This document shows, piece after piece, positions 1 through 4,885 of a DNA stretch of 6,864 nt. Source of the stretch: an uncultured Oscillospiraceae bacterium (lineage in GTDB: Bacteria > Bacillota > Clostridia > Oscillospirales > Ruminococcaceae). The notes under the pieces are model-generated. The model made no database searches and was not told the DNA's origin. It saw nothing but the letters and a program-made list of their open reading frames with translations. A program made the translations under genes and the position numbers. The stretch is from positions 1-6,864 of the forward strand of contig CATXYA010000088.1 in NCBI GenBank assembly GCA_958403605.1, given 5' to 3'. Within the stretch, counting starts at the first letter, position 1; every line of letters begins with the position of its first letter.

Positions 1-616
1 TGAGTACAGTCTTAATATCCCCGTTGCGATTCCTGCATAGCTGCTGGAGCATCCGCAAAATGGCCTCCAGCGAGTAATTGGCACAGCGCAGGGCACGAAT
101 GATTTTCAGCCGTTTGATGTCGTCATCCGTATAGATGCGATAGCCGTTTTCTTTCCGCTTGACCGCCAGCAAGCCGTTCATTTCCCAATTCCGCAGGGCA
201 TCCATGGAAACGCCTAAATATTCCGATACTTCTTTCCGCTTCAGAGAGGCCCTGTTCTCTTGGGTTTCTCCGGATAGGATCTGTTTTACAATGCGGATCG
301 CATCCTCCGCATTATCACGCTCTTGACGCAGCCCGCTTAAATAGGCCTGTGTCAGGGCAAGGGCCTCGTCAAACTTCCCCGCCGCCGACAGCTTGACCAT
401 CCGAACTATTTTTTTGCGCAGGCCGTTTTGCAGGATCTCAATTTGAAAGGCGGTACGGGCAAGCCGGATTTGGTCAATGTGAAAATCCGTAAAGACCCGA
501 TACCCATTCAATTTCCGCTCCGGCCTTGGAATAATGCCCCATTCTTCATACAAGCGCACTGTGTTTGGGTGTATTCCAATCACAGCGGCGACCTGCGAAG
601 TTTTATATGTGTTCAC
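1..616 (-). CDS. Tandem MerR-domain transcriptional regulator (3' end outside the window)
   Basis: A GTG-started reading frame of 205 codons runs off the left edge without a stop. It encodes a DNA-binding regulator with two MerR-type winged helix-turn-helix domains. The first spans about residues 4-70 (YKTSQVAAVIGIHPNTVRLY, then NGYRVFTDFHI); the second spans about 124-195 (KRKEVSEYLGVSMDALRNWE, then NGYRIYTDDDI). A helical linker at about 75-118 joins them. The paired 'R.Y/W E..G.. ...NGYR.(F/Y)TD' signatures are diagnostic of MerR folds. The GTG start is chosen because GGAGGTGG lies 6 nt upstream. Ordinary MerR proteins have one such domain plus a coiled coil and effector domain; two domains in one chain suggest an internal duplication and possibly binding to a longer or asymmetric operator. 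It is transcribed divergently from the XRE gene. Its target and inducer cannot be read from the sequence, and it may or may not belong to the conjugative element. Confidence 0.88.
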   Translation of the reverse strand, partial: MNTYKTSQVAAVIGIHPNTVRLYEEWGIIPRPERKLNGYRVFTDFHIDQIRLARTAFQIEILQNGLRKKIVRMVKLSAAGKFDEALALTQAYLSGLRQERDNAEDAIRIVKQILSGETQENRASLKRKEVSEYLGVSMDALRNWEMNGLLAVKRKENGYRIYTDDDIKRLKIIRALRCANYSLEAILRMLQQLCRNRNGDIKTVL

Positions 617-622
617 AGCAAA

Positions 623-630
623 CCACCTCC
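623..630 (-). promoter_or_regulatory. Shine-Dalgarno fixing the GTG start of the MerR gene
   Basis: On the minus strand GGAGGTGG is followed by 6 nt (TTTGCT) and GTG. It decides the start in the absence of an upstream ATG in frame. Confidence 0.8.
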
Positions 631-686
631 AATCTTGCTTTAGTATATCTCATTTCAAAAGTCTGGTGTTATAGTGGAGGGTTTTT

Positions 687-715
687 ATTATAGGTGATCT
701 GCATTTTGAATGCAA
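687..715 (-). promoter_or_regulatory. Candidate sigma-70 promoter of the MerR gene
   Basis: On the minus strand TTGCAT (715-710) and a consensus TATAAT (692-687) are separated by 17 nt. Transcription would begin near 680, leaving a leader of about 65 nt before the GTG at 616. The -35 half overlaps the palindrome at 700-714, so autoregulation is plausible. The -10 is perfect; the -35 matches only its first three bases clearly. Confidence 0.5.
700..714. repeat. Perfect palindrome TGCATT-TTG-AATGCA in the divergent control region
   Basis: Six-base perfect arms are separated by three bases. The site covers the -35 of the minus-strand MerR promoter (710-715) and a plus-strand TTGAAT (706-711) that has a TAAAAT 20 nt further on, an over-long spacer of the sort MerR proteins use. 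This makes it a candidate operator for either flanking regulator. Binding is inferred from position only. Confidence 0.4.
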
Positions 716-764
716 GGATGCAAACAAGAAATAAAATACTACCTATTCATAAAACTGTATTTCG

Positions 765-793
765 TTCTCATAACCTCACCCGAAACGTACAAT
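765..793 (+). promoter_or_regulatory. Candidate promoter of the XRE-family gene
   Basis: TTCTCA (765-770), a 17-nt spacer and TACAAT (788-793; 5 of 6 to consensus) lie just upstream of the XRE gene. Initiation near 800 would give a very short leader starting at the Shine-Dalgarno. The alternative upstream pair TTGAAT (706-711) and TAAAAT (732-737) has a 20-nt spacer. Confidence 0.35.
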
Positions 794-812
794 AATATAG
801 GGTGATATGAAA

Positions 813-1169
813 ATGTACCAATATGACAAGCGGCTTGACTTCCATGCCTTGGGACGGGAGATTAAGCGCAGGAGAGAGGCCAAAGGCTGGACGCAGGAGT
901 ATCTGGCCCAGCTCGTGGATCGCAGCCCGCGCTCCATCATGTATATTGAAAACCGGGGCCAGCATCCCAGCCTCAACACCTTTTATCAGCTCGTCACCCT
1001 GTTGGATATTTCCGTAGATCAATTCTTTTTCCCGGATAAGCTAAACGGCGAAAGCACCTGCCGCAAGCATATAGATATCCTGCTCAACTCCATGGATGAA
1101 AAGGAACTAACGATTTTGGAAGCCACAGCGGAGGGGCTGAAAAAGGCCCGTGGAACGGAGGAAGCGTAG
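813..1169 (+). CDS. XRE-family helix-turn-helix regulator
   Basis: A small DNA-binding regulator of 118 residues with an N-terminal XRE/Cro-type helix-turn-helix (about residues 12-70): LGREIKRRREAKGWTQEYLA, then IENRGQHPSLNTFYQLVTLL and the usual 'D.S.D.FFF' exit helix. The C-terminal part (DILLNSMDEKELTILEATAE) is a short helical tail common in repressors of this kind on Firmicute mobile elements. Two in-frame ATGs are possible, at 807 and 813. I choose 813 because GGTGAT (801-806) abuts the first ATG, which is too close, but lies 6 nt before the second. The gene is single and closed by its own terminator, and it is divergent from the MerR gene. A role in controlling the neighbouring transfer operon or its own promoter is inferred from position; no operator is proven. 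A chromosomal regulator is also possible. Confidence 0.85.
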   Translation: MYQYDKRLDFHALGREIKRRREAKGWTQEYLAQLVDRSPRSIMYIENRGQHPSLNTFYQLVTLLDISVDQFFFPDKLNGESTCRKHIDILLNSMDEKELTILEATAEGLKKARGTEEA

Positions 1170-1190
1170 AAAACGCGGCCTCCGTTTTTT
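1154..1190 (+). terminator. Intrinsic terminator of the XRE gene, overlapping its stop codon
   Basis: AACGGAGG (1154-1161) pairs with CCTCCGTT (1179-1186). An inner stem GCGT/ACGC (1164-1167, 1173-1176) lies across a small AA/GG internal loop, and the terminal loop is AGAAA. A run of six T (1185-1190) follows. The stop codon TAG (1167-1169) is inside the hairpin, so the terminator uses the gene's last codons. Confidence 0.85.
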
Positions 1191-1227
1191 CGTGGGCTTT
1201 TGGGGGCGCGCACTAACGGCAAGCAAG

Positions 1228-1247
1228 GCAAGTGTATAGACACTTGC
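1228..1247. repeat. Inverted repeat GCAAGTGT-ATAG-ACACTTGC
   Basis: Perfect 8-bp arms with a 4-nt loop. It is the first hairpin of the oriT candidate and a typical size for a relaxase or MobC recognition site. Confidence 0.75.
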
Positions 1248-1248
1248 T

Positions 1249-1267
1249 ATTTTCGCGCCGCGAAAAT
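1249..1267. repeat. Inverted repeat ATTTTCGCG-C-CGCGAAAAT
   Basis: Perfect 9-bp arms around one central base, directly following the previous repeat with one base between. As a near-continuous palindrome it would suit a dimeric protein such as a ribbon-helix-helix accessory factor better than an RNA hairpin. Confidence 0.75.
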
Positions 1268-1298
1268 GCTTGTTGGGGTGCCCCCCAAACCCGCTGGC

Positions 1299-1323
1299 AC
1301 TTCTGGCCACGATGGCCAGAAGT
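1299..1323. repeat. Inverted repeat, 11-bp arms, first copy of the CTTCTGGCCA palindrome
   Basis: The arms ACTTCTGGCCA and TGGCCAGAAGT are perfect and separated by CGA. The inner 10-bp arms are identical to those of a second copy at 5562-5584, inside the DUF4315 gene. Two identical palindromes in unrelated contexts suggest a protein-binding site. Confidence 0.8.
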
Positions 1324-1345
1324 CGCCCTGTCTGCGGCCCCGTCG

Positions 1346-2584
1346 CTATCGCTCCTGGGCCTTATTTTCCCGCCCGTCCGTCAGGCCGAGCAGGTGATCC
1401 ACGTTGCCCTTGACGGCCACCAATTCCCGCATCTGCCGCTGGGCCTCCCGGTATTCCGTGTAGAGGGCCTTTTTCTTTTCGGCCAGCTCCCGACGGGACT
1501 TTTTGAGCGCGTCCATCTTGGAGAGCTGGGCCTCGGTGGATTGTAGCTCCCCGGCCAACGCGTGAAAGCGATCCACCGCCGCTGTGGTCTGCGCCGTCAG
1601 CGCGTCATAGTTGGTCAGCCCATGCTCCAGGAGGAACTGGAGGGCGGCGGCCATCTGTTTGAGGTTGTAAACCTTGGCCCACCGCTCATACCCCGGTCCC
1701 TTGCCCTGGCGCATTCGCTCCTGGATATCGATAATGAGATCGACGCGCCGGGGGATCGGGCGGGGGCGCTCCTGCTGGGTAGACTTGCGGGTGGGGGCCT
1801 TGCCGTCGATGACGGCCTGCACGTCCTTCAGGCCGTAGCCGTCCCCCAGGGTGGAGGCCCGGAGGCGGGTGGCCCGATCCTGGCCGGGGACGCGGAAGGA
1901 GATTGCCCCGCCCCGGCCATGCACCACCTGAGCGCCAGCCGCCTCCACGCGCCGGAGGAAGTCGGCAAGGTCGGCGGGGCGCTCGGTCAGGGCCGTGTCG
2001 ATGGCCCGGCGGATCTGCGCCTTATAGGACAGGGGCCGCTCCCCGCCCAGCCACTGGCCGTAATGCTGATACTTGCCCTTGCTGTGGAGCTTGGGATGCT
2101 CCACCACCGAAAGGGAGTGCTCCAGGCACACCCGGTCGGAGAGCCGCCGCAGGGCAAAGGTGGAGCCGATGAAGTTGCGGAACTTCCGGGAGCGATCAGC
2201 GGCGGTGGAGTTGAAATAGATGTGATTGTGAATGTGCCCTTTGTCAATATGGGTGCAGACGAAGAACTGATACTTGCCCTTTGTCCAGCGCATGGCGGTT
2301 TCATAGCCGATTTTGTTGGCCTGCTCCGCTGTTACCTCACCCTCGGGGAACGCCTGCCGGATTTGGTAGCACAGCGCCCCCTGCTCCGCCGCCCGGCCCG
2401 TTTCCGCTTGGTACTGGCTTTTCACCAGAAGGAACTCGGCGTGGGCCGTGGCCGGGTCGCAGAGGTAGGAGGACACCGCCCCCAGCTTCTCCGGGTTCAA
2501 GCCGTAGTCGAAACGGTCTTTCATGGACTGCAGGGCCGTCCGTTTCGCGGCCCACTTGTGGGGCTTGATGTAGGTCGTGGCCGT
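1346..2584 (-). CDS. MOBP-type relaxase (MobA/VirD2-like), apparent ACG start
   Basis: This is the transfer relaxase, which nicks oriT and stays covalently bound to the strand that enters the recipient. From codon 2584 it has 412 residues. A conserved N-terminus (ATTYIKPHKW) is followed by FDYGLNPEKLGAVSSYLCDP with the likely nicking Tyr27, then the metal-binding block THIDKGHIHNHIYFN with His112, His117, His119 and His121. The C-terminal third (about 300-412) is a charged helical region ending VDHLLGLTDGRENKAQER. The start is unusual: AGGAGGG sits 6 nt before ACG, exactly where I expect the family's initiator Met. An in-frame GTG at 2614 would add ten residues but has no Shine-Dalgarno, and the first ATG (2524) would remove the conserved N-terminus. 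From memory, relatives have about 50 extra residues between STEAQL and KMDAL, so this copy may carry an in-frame deletion. The foreign cassette separates it from mobC. Confidence 0.88.
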   Translation of the reverse strand, partial: TATTYIKPHKWAAKRTALQSMKDRFDYGLNPEKLGAVSSYLCDPATAHAEFLLVKSQYQAETGRAAEQGALCYQIRQAFPEGEVTAEQANKIGYETAMRWTKGKYQFFVCTHIDKGHIHNHIYFNSTAADRSRKFRNFIGSTFALRRLSDRVCLEHSLSVVEHPKLHSKGKYQHYGQWLGGERPLSYKAQIRRAIDTALTERPADLADFLRRVEAAGAQVVHGRGGAISFRVPGQDRATRLRASTLGDGYGLKDVQAVIDGKAPTRKSTQQERPRPIPRRVDLIIDIQERMRQGKGPGYERWAKVYNLKQMAAALQFLLEHGLTNYDALTAQTTAAVDRFHALAGELQSTEAQLSKMDALKKSRRELAEKKKALYTEYREAQRQMRELVAVKGNVDHLLGLTDGRENKAQER

Positions 2585-2590
2585 AAGTTT

Positions 2591-2597
2591 CCCTCCT
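2591..2597 (-). promoter_or_regulatory. Strong Shine-Dalgarno (AGGAGGG) leading to an ACG codon
   Basis: On the minus strand AGGAGGG is followed by AAACTT and then ACG GCC ACG ACC, the codons for T-A-T-T of the relaxase N-terminus. The spacing of 6 nt is ideal. No ATG, GTG or TTG stands at the matching position, so translation would have to start at ACG or at a poorly placed codon. Confidence 0.7.
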
Positions 2598-2635
2598 ACT
2601 AAGTTTGCACTCACATAAGATGTAAAATTAAATAA

Positions 2636-2664
2636 TGGACAATTAAGCAGGAAAGAGGTAGAAT
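2636..2664 (+). promoter_or_regulatory. Promoter of the cargo gene
   Basis: TGGACA (2636-2641; 5 of 6 to TTGACA), a 17-nt spacer and TAGAAT (2659-2664; 5 of 6 to TATAAT). Transcription would begin near 2671, and AGGGAG (2678-2683) then lies about 11 nt before the ATG at 2695. This is the best-looking housekeeping promoter in the window. Confidence 0.65.
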
Positions 2665-2694
2665 AATAGAAAAATATAGGGAGAGTTTTGTAGT

Positions 2695-3867
2695 ATGACA
2701 AATAAATATCATATAATAACTTCTCTAATTAAAGAGCAGCAGAAAACCAAAGAATTAGTGATGACCGCTGTTCTTGTTGCCATCGGTGTTAACTTATGTT
2801 CGACGGGGATTGTTGCATTATTGGGAGTAGAACATAGCGCTATAATTTTAATATGTATGGGCACTGCTGTTTGGGTGGGCGTACTGGCAAAGATTACATA
2901 TACTAGGTCTAAGGCGTTAGATCAAACAGTGAAATTGAAGGGGTTCATTGTATATAATAGAAAATCAAAAAAGTTAATTGACATTCCTGAGTATGAAATA
3001 GCAACCGATATGACTAGATATTTACAATCAGCGTTTTACGAAAATAAGGCACTTGAAACTCTTTGGAAACAGGATACAATTGATAAGTTCAAAGTTGTTG
3101 GTAGTGACACAGAAAAACGCGCAGTCGCCATTTCTACTCACAGTGGAGCAATTTTAATTGAACTTTTAGAGTATTGTATTATTGAAAAGCTAAGCTTACA
3201 TTTATCAGCTTGCTTCAACGATGATAGCAGGGAAAAAGTTCAGATTATAAAGCGTGAAGATATACCAGATATTTTACTAAAAAACAGATTTCTAAAACTA
3301 TTTTCTGAGGACATGCTAAATCGTTCTGCTTTTACAAATGATAAAATGTTTAAGGACGATATGGAAAGCACCTCAGGAAAAGTTGTTTGTGCTATGTATT
3401 CTTCCGGAGCATTTTATAATCATTTTGACCTTGTATTGCCCAAAAGTAGCAAAGTGAGTAGGAAAAGTAAAAATGAATTAAAAATTGACACTCCAATTTT
3501 TACTTTAACTATTGCCTGTCTCTTTGGGGGGTTTAGCACTAACTTAAAACCTGGTTTTTCAAAGTATTATTTAGGAATAATTAAAGATAGAAATGATTAT
3601 CACAACTATGAGTTTAATGTGGAGATAACTATAAAATTTAAAATACATGCATTGTTTTCGCGTGATAAAGAGACTTACTTTTTGTGGATGGATAGCCTAA
3701 TTGATGAAATTTCTGATTATATGTCCAAGGATAAATTTTTTAATAAAATAGGATGGGATAAGGTTTATACTATGATATGCTGTAATAATATTAGTGAGAG
3801 ATTAGCAACTAAGACAACGTCACCATCTAAAAAGTTAAATGAAAATGATAAAAGCGAGGAGAAATGA
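2695..3867 (+). CDS. Uncharacterised two-transmembrane protein with a large cytosolic domain (cargo)
   Basis: A 390-residue protein whose family I do not recognise with certainty. Residues 1-20 are charged (LIKEQQKTKE). Two hydrophobic helices follow at about 21-43 (LVMTAVLVAIGVNLCSTGIV) and 48-68 (SAIILICMGTAVWVGVLAKI), joined by a very short loop. The basic RSK after the second helix places both ends in the cytosol. The remaining 320 residues are mixed alpha/beta with no catalytic motif I can name. Notable stretches are LIELLEYCIIEKLSLHLSAC (154-173), REDIPDILLKNRFLKLFSED (187-206) and FNVEITIKFKIHALFSRDKE (307-326), and the tail is lysine-rich. AT-rich codon use (ATA, TTA, AAA, AGA) is unlike all its neighbours and points to transfer from a low-GC donor. 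It is a monocistronic unit with its own promoter and terminator. A membrane-acting defence or abortive-infection effector is a hypothesis based on architecture and placement only. Confidence 0.85.
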   Translation: MTNKYHIITSLIKEQQKTKELVMTAVLVAIGVNLCSTGIVALLGVEHSAIILICMGTAVWVGVLAKITYTRSKALDQTVKLKGFIVYNRKSKKLIDIPEYEIATDMTRYLQSAFYENKALETLWKQDTIDKFKVVGSDTEKRAVAISTHSGAILIELLEYCIIEKLSLHLSACFNDDSREKVQIIKREDIPDILLKNRFLKLFSEDMLNRSAFTNDKMFKDDMESTSGKVVCAMYSSGAFYNHFDLVLPKSSKVSRKSKNELKIDTPIFTLTIACLFGGFSTNLKPGFSKYYLGIIKDRNDYHNYEFNVEITIKFKIHALFSRDKETYFLWMDSLIDEISDYMSKDKFFNKIGWDKVYTMICCNNISERLATKTTSPSKKLNENDKSEEK

Positions 3868-3895
3868 GGGGAAACTTCCCCTCATTTCTATTTTG
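3861..3895 (+). terminator. Hairpin terminator at the cassette/mobC junction
   Basis: GAAATGAGGGGAA (3861-3873) and TTCCCCTCATTTC (3876-3888) are perfect complements, so at least 11 pairs form around a small loop. TATTTT follows on the plus strand. The cargo gene's TGA (3865-3867) is in the left arm, and the right arm touches the mobC stop (3888-3890). On the minus strand the stem is followed by only a weak T-rich tract (TCTCCTCGCTTTT), so it may also reduce mobC-to-relaxase readthrough. Confidence 0.75.
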
Positions 3896-4226
3896 CTATG
3901 TCCGACAGCTTTTCCAGCAGATTGGAGAGTAGCCCCCACAGGTCGGCATAGTCTTTTTGCAGGGCCTTGATCTCCTCCGGGTACACGCCGTAGGTGTTGG
4001 CGTGGATTGCCACCTGGTTCAAATTGTTTGCACACCGCCGCTGGAGAGAAACAAGCTCCTGGACGGGGGCAAGGTCAACATTGAGGATATAACCGCTCAG
4101 GGCCATCTTGCGAATATAGGCGCTCAGGTTGCGGACGCCCGCCTGGGCCATACGCTCCCGGATGGCCTCCAGCTCGTCGGGCCGCACCCACACATAGATG
4201 GGCACGTCCCGGATGCGCTTCTTCAC
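3888..4226 (-). CDS. mobC: MobC-type mobilisation/relaxosome protein
   Basis: A 112-residue accessory protein of the relaxosome, expected to bind oriT and help the relaxase reach its nick site. The N-terminal part (KKRIRDVPIYVWVRPDELEA, then RNLSAYIRKMALSGYI) has the look of a ribbon-helix-helix DNA-binding domain. The C-terminal half carries the MobC signature ELVSLQRRCANNLNQVAIHA followed by NTYGVYPEEIKALQ and a helical end. The GTG start at 4226 overlaps the stop of the preceding 56-residue gene (GTGA), so the two are translationally coupled. The stop codon directly abuts the terminator of the AT-rich cassette, so the last codons (about SDIAK) may have been altered by the insertion. In related elements the relaxase gene follows at once; here it is 1.3 kb away. 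Confidence 0.88.
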   Translation of the reverse strand: MKKRIRDVPIYVWVRPDELEAIRERMAQAGVRNLSAYIRKMALSGYILNVDLAPVQELVSLQRRCANNLNQVAIHANTYGVYPEEIKALQKDYADLWGLLSNLLEKLSDIAK

Positions 4227-4393
4227 CGTTCCTCCCGTTCCCGGCTCCGCCTGCGGCGGGGCGGTTCTTTCACCTTGTCCAGCGGCTTTTCCTCCTCCGG
4301 GGGTAGGGCGGGCAGGTTGTTGATCAGGCCGTCGATATAGTTATAGTTCTGCTCCACGGTCAGCTCGGCATTTTTCAAAGAGTTTTCTTCCAT
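4223..4393 (-). CDS. Small charged protein, 56 residues, upstream of mobC
   Basis: The frame begins MEENSLKNAELTVEQNYNYI, continues DGLINNLPALPPEEEKPLDK and ends in a very basic segment with RRRRSREREER. The ATG at 4393 has GGAGGTG four bases upstream, a strong signal. The TGA overlaps the GTG of mobC by four bases, so expression is tied to mobC. I do not know a named function. An acidic, proline-rich middle and an arginine-rich tail are seen, with no membrane segment. Being coupled to mobC suggests a relaxosome or coupling role, which is inference only. Its close packing and good ribosome-binding site support it as a real gene. Confidence 0.72.
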   Translation of the reverse strand: MEENSLKNAELTVEQNYNYIDGLINNLPALPPEEEKPLDKVKEPPRRRRSREREER

Positions 4394-4430
4394 AGCACAC
4401 CTCCAGATGTTTGATTTAGGGCGGGAAACA

Positions 4431-4459
4431 GGGGCCGGACGTGAAAACGTACCGGCCCC
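4431..4459. repeat. Strong GC-rich hairpin in the gap before the 56-residue gene
   Basis: GGGGCCGGACGT (4431-4442) pairs with ACGT (4447-4450) and CCGGCCCC (4452-4459) around a GAAA tetraloop as read on the plus strand, with one bulged A at 4451. It lies in the only sizeable gap (4405-4507) between the VLP-domain gene and the 56-residue gene. No T-run follows on either strand, so it is not a clear terminator. It could be an mRNA processing or stabilising element, or a protein site. Confidence 0.6.
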
Positions 4460-4507
4460 CGTTGTGTTGGCCCTGCAAAGCCTTGAAAACAGCGGGTTTC
4501 TTTTGTC

Positions 4508-4885
4508 TTAATCGTAACGGCGGCCCCCAGGCTTGGCCCGCTTGCTCCGCATCCGCGCCCGGCTCTTTTGGCGGTTCCCCTCGGCCTGACAGGCCGGGGA
4601 GCAGTAGATTTGCCGCCCACTGGGGGCAAAGGCCCCGCCGCACACGGGGCAGTTCTTGAAATCCGGGGCCGGGCCGTCAGCGGCCAGGGCCGCCTCCAGC
4701 CTGGAATCAAGGGGCAGGACGGCCTCCCGGAAGTAGCGGCACAGCGCCTCGGTATAGCACTTGCCCAGCATATAGCACTCACAATCCAGGGGCAGACAGC
4801 CATATTCCCGGTCATAGTTGGCACACCATTTCTCCACCAGAGAGCGGATCGCCGCCTTTTCCTCGCGGGTCAGTTCCCGGCTCAT
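4508..4885 (-). CDS. Cysteine-rich VLP-domain protein
   Basis: A 125-residue protein of the Cys_rich_VLP type found in Tn1549-like elements. The N-terminal domain contains LVEKWCANYDREYGCLPLDC and ECYMLGKCYTEALCRYFREA, with cysteines at 21, 30, 35, 37, 43 and 49, then the VLP-like block AVLPLD. A second zinc-ribbon-like motif is CPVC (79-82) with CSPAC (95-99). The tail is rich in Arg and Lys (RQKSRARMRSKRAK), suiting nucleic-acid contact. Ten cysteines in two clusters suggest metal binding. The molecular role is unknown, and family naming rests on recognised sequence patterns. The ATG overlaps the DUF4366 stop by four bases (ATGA), so it is translationally coupled to that gene. Confidence 0.85.
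   Translation of the reverse strand: MSRELTREEKAAIRSLVEKWCANYDREYGCLPLDCECYMLGKCYTEALCRYFREAVLPLDSRLEAALAADGPAPDFKNCPVCGGAFAPSGRQIYCSPACQAEGNRQKSRARMRSKRAKPGGRRYD

Larger units (their letters stand above)
1220..1323. other. oriT: Candidate origin of transfer (oriT): cluster of four inverted repeats
   Basis: This non-coding patch lies between the XRE terminator and the 3' end of the relaxase gene. It holds four adjacent inverted repeats: GCAAGTGT/ACACTTGC (1228-1247), ATTTTCGCG/CGCGAAAAT (1249-1267), TTGGGG/CCCCAA (1273-1288) and an 11-bp-arm repeat (1299-1323). An outer pair CAAGCA (1220-1225) and TGCTTG (1267-1272) encloses the first two hairpins. A dense set of hairpins next to a relaxase gene is the usual look of an oriT, where the relaxase and MobC bind and one strand is nicked. 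I also recall a similar TTTTCGC-GCGAAAA then CTTGTTGGGG layout near relaxase genes of Tn1549-like elements, but this is memory and not a search. I cannot point to the nick site. A regulatory or untranslated RNA role is the alternative. Confidence 0.5.
2599..3888 (+). mobile_element. AT-rich single-gene cargo cassette inserted between mobC and the relaxase gene
   Basis: Base composition falls sharply here to roughly one-third GC, against roughly two-thirds on both sides, and coding direction flips. The block contains a complete transcription unit: promoter 2636-2664, one gene 2695-3867 and terminator 3861-3895. No transposase, integrase or long terminal inverted repeats are visible. The edges are approximate: the left is set by the relaxase Shine-Dalgarno and the right by the mobC stop codon. 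Related elements usually have mobC directly followed by the relaxase gene, so an insertion in this copy or its lineage is inferred. An imperfect 24-nt direct repeat (16 of 24 by eye) lies at the two edges (2585-2608, 3873-3896). Confidence 0.7.

Noticed and set aside
1220..1323. CRISPR array
   Set aside because: The repeats are different inverted repeats, not regularly spaced direct repeats.
1191..1345. Small protein gene in the patch after the XRE terminator
   Set aside because: Plus-strand frames here lack Shine-Dalgarno support and cross the inverted repeats into antisense relaxase sequence.
1562..2602. Long plus-strand open frame of about 346 codons opposite the relaxase gene
   Set aside because: It is antisense to a gene with clear relaxase motifs, is rich in Gly/Ala/Pro/Arg as expected from GC-rich antisense frames, and shows no recognisable domain.
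2585..2701. Relaxase start at the ATG at 2701
   Set aside because: The added 39 residues read antisense through the AT-rich cargo promoter, are of low-complexity hydrophobic type and have no supporting ribosome site.
2599..3888. Insertion sequence, group II intron or integron cassette as the nature of the AT-rich block
   Set aside because: No transposase, reverse transcriptase, attC-like structure or terminal inverted repeats could be seen.
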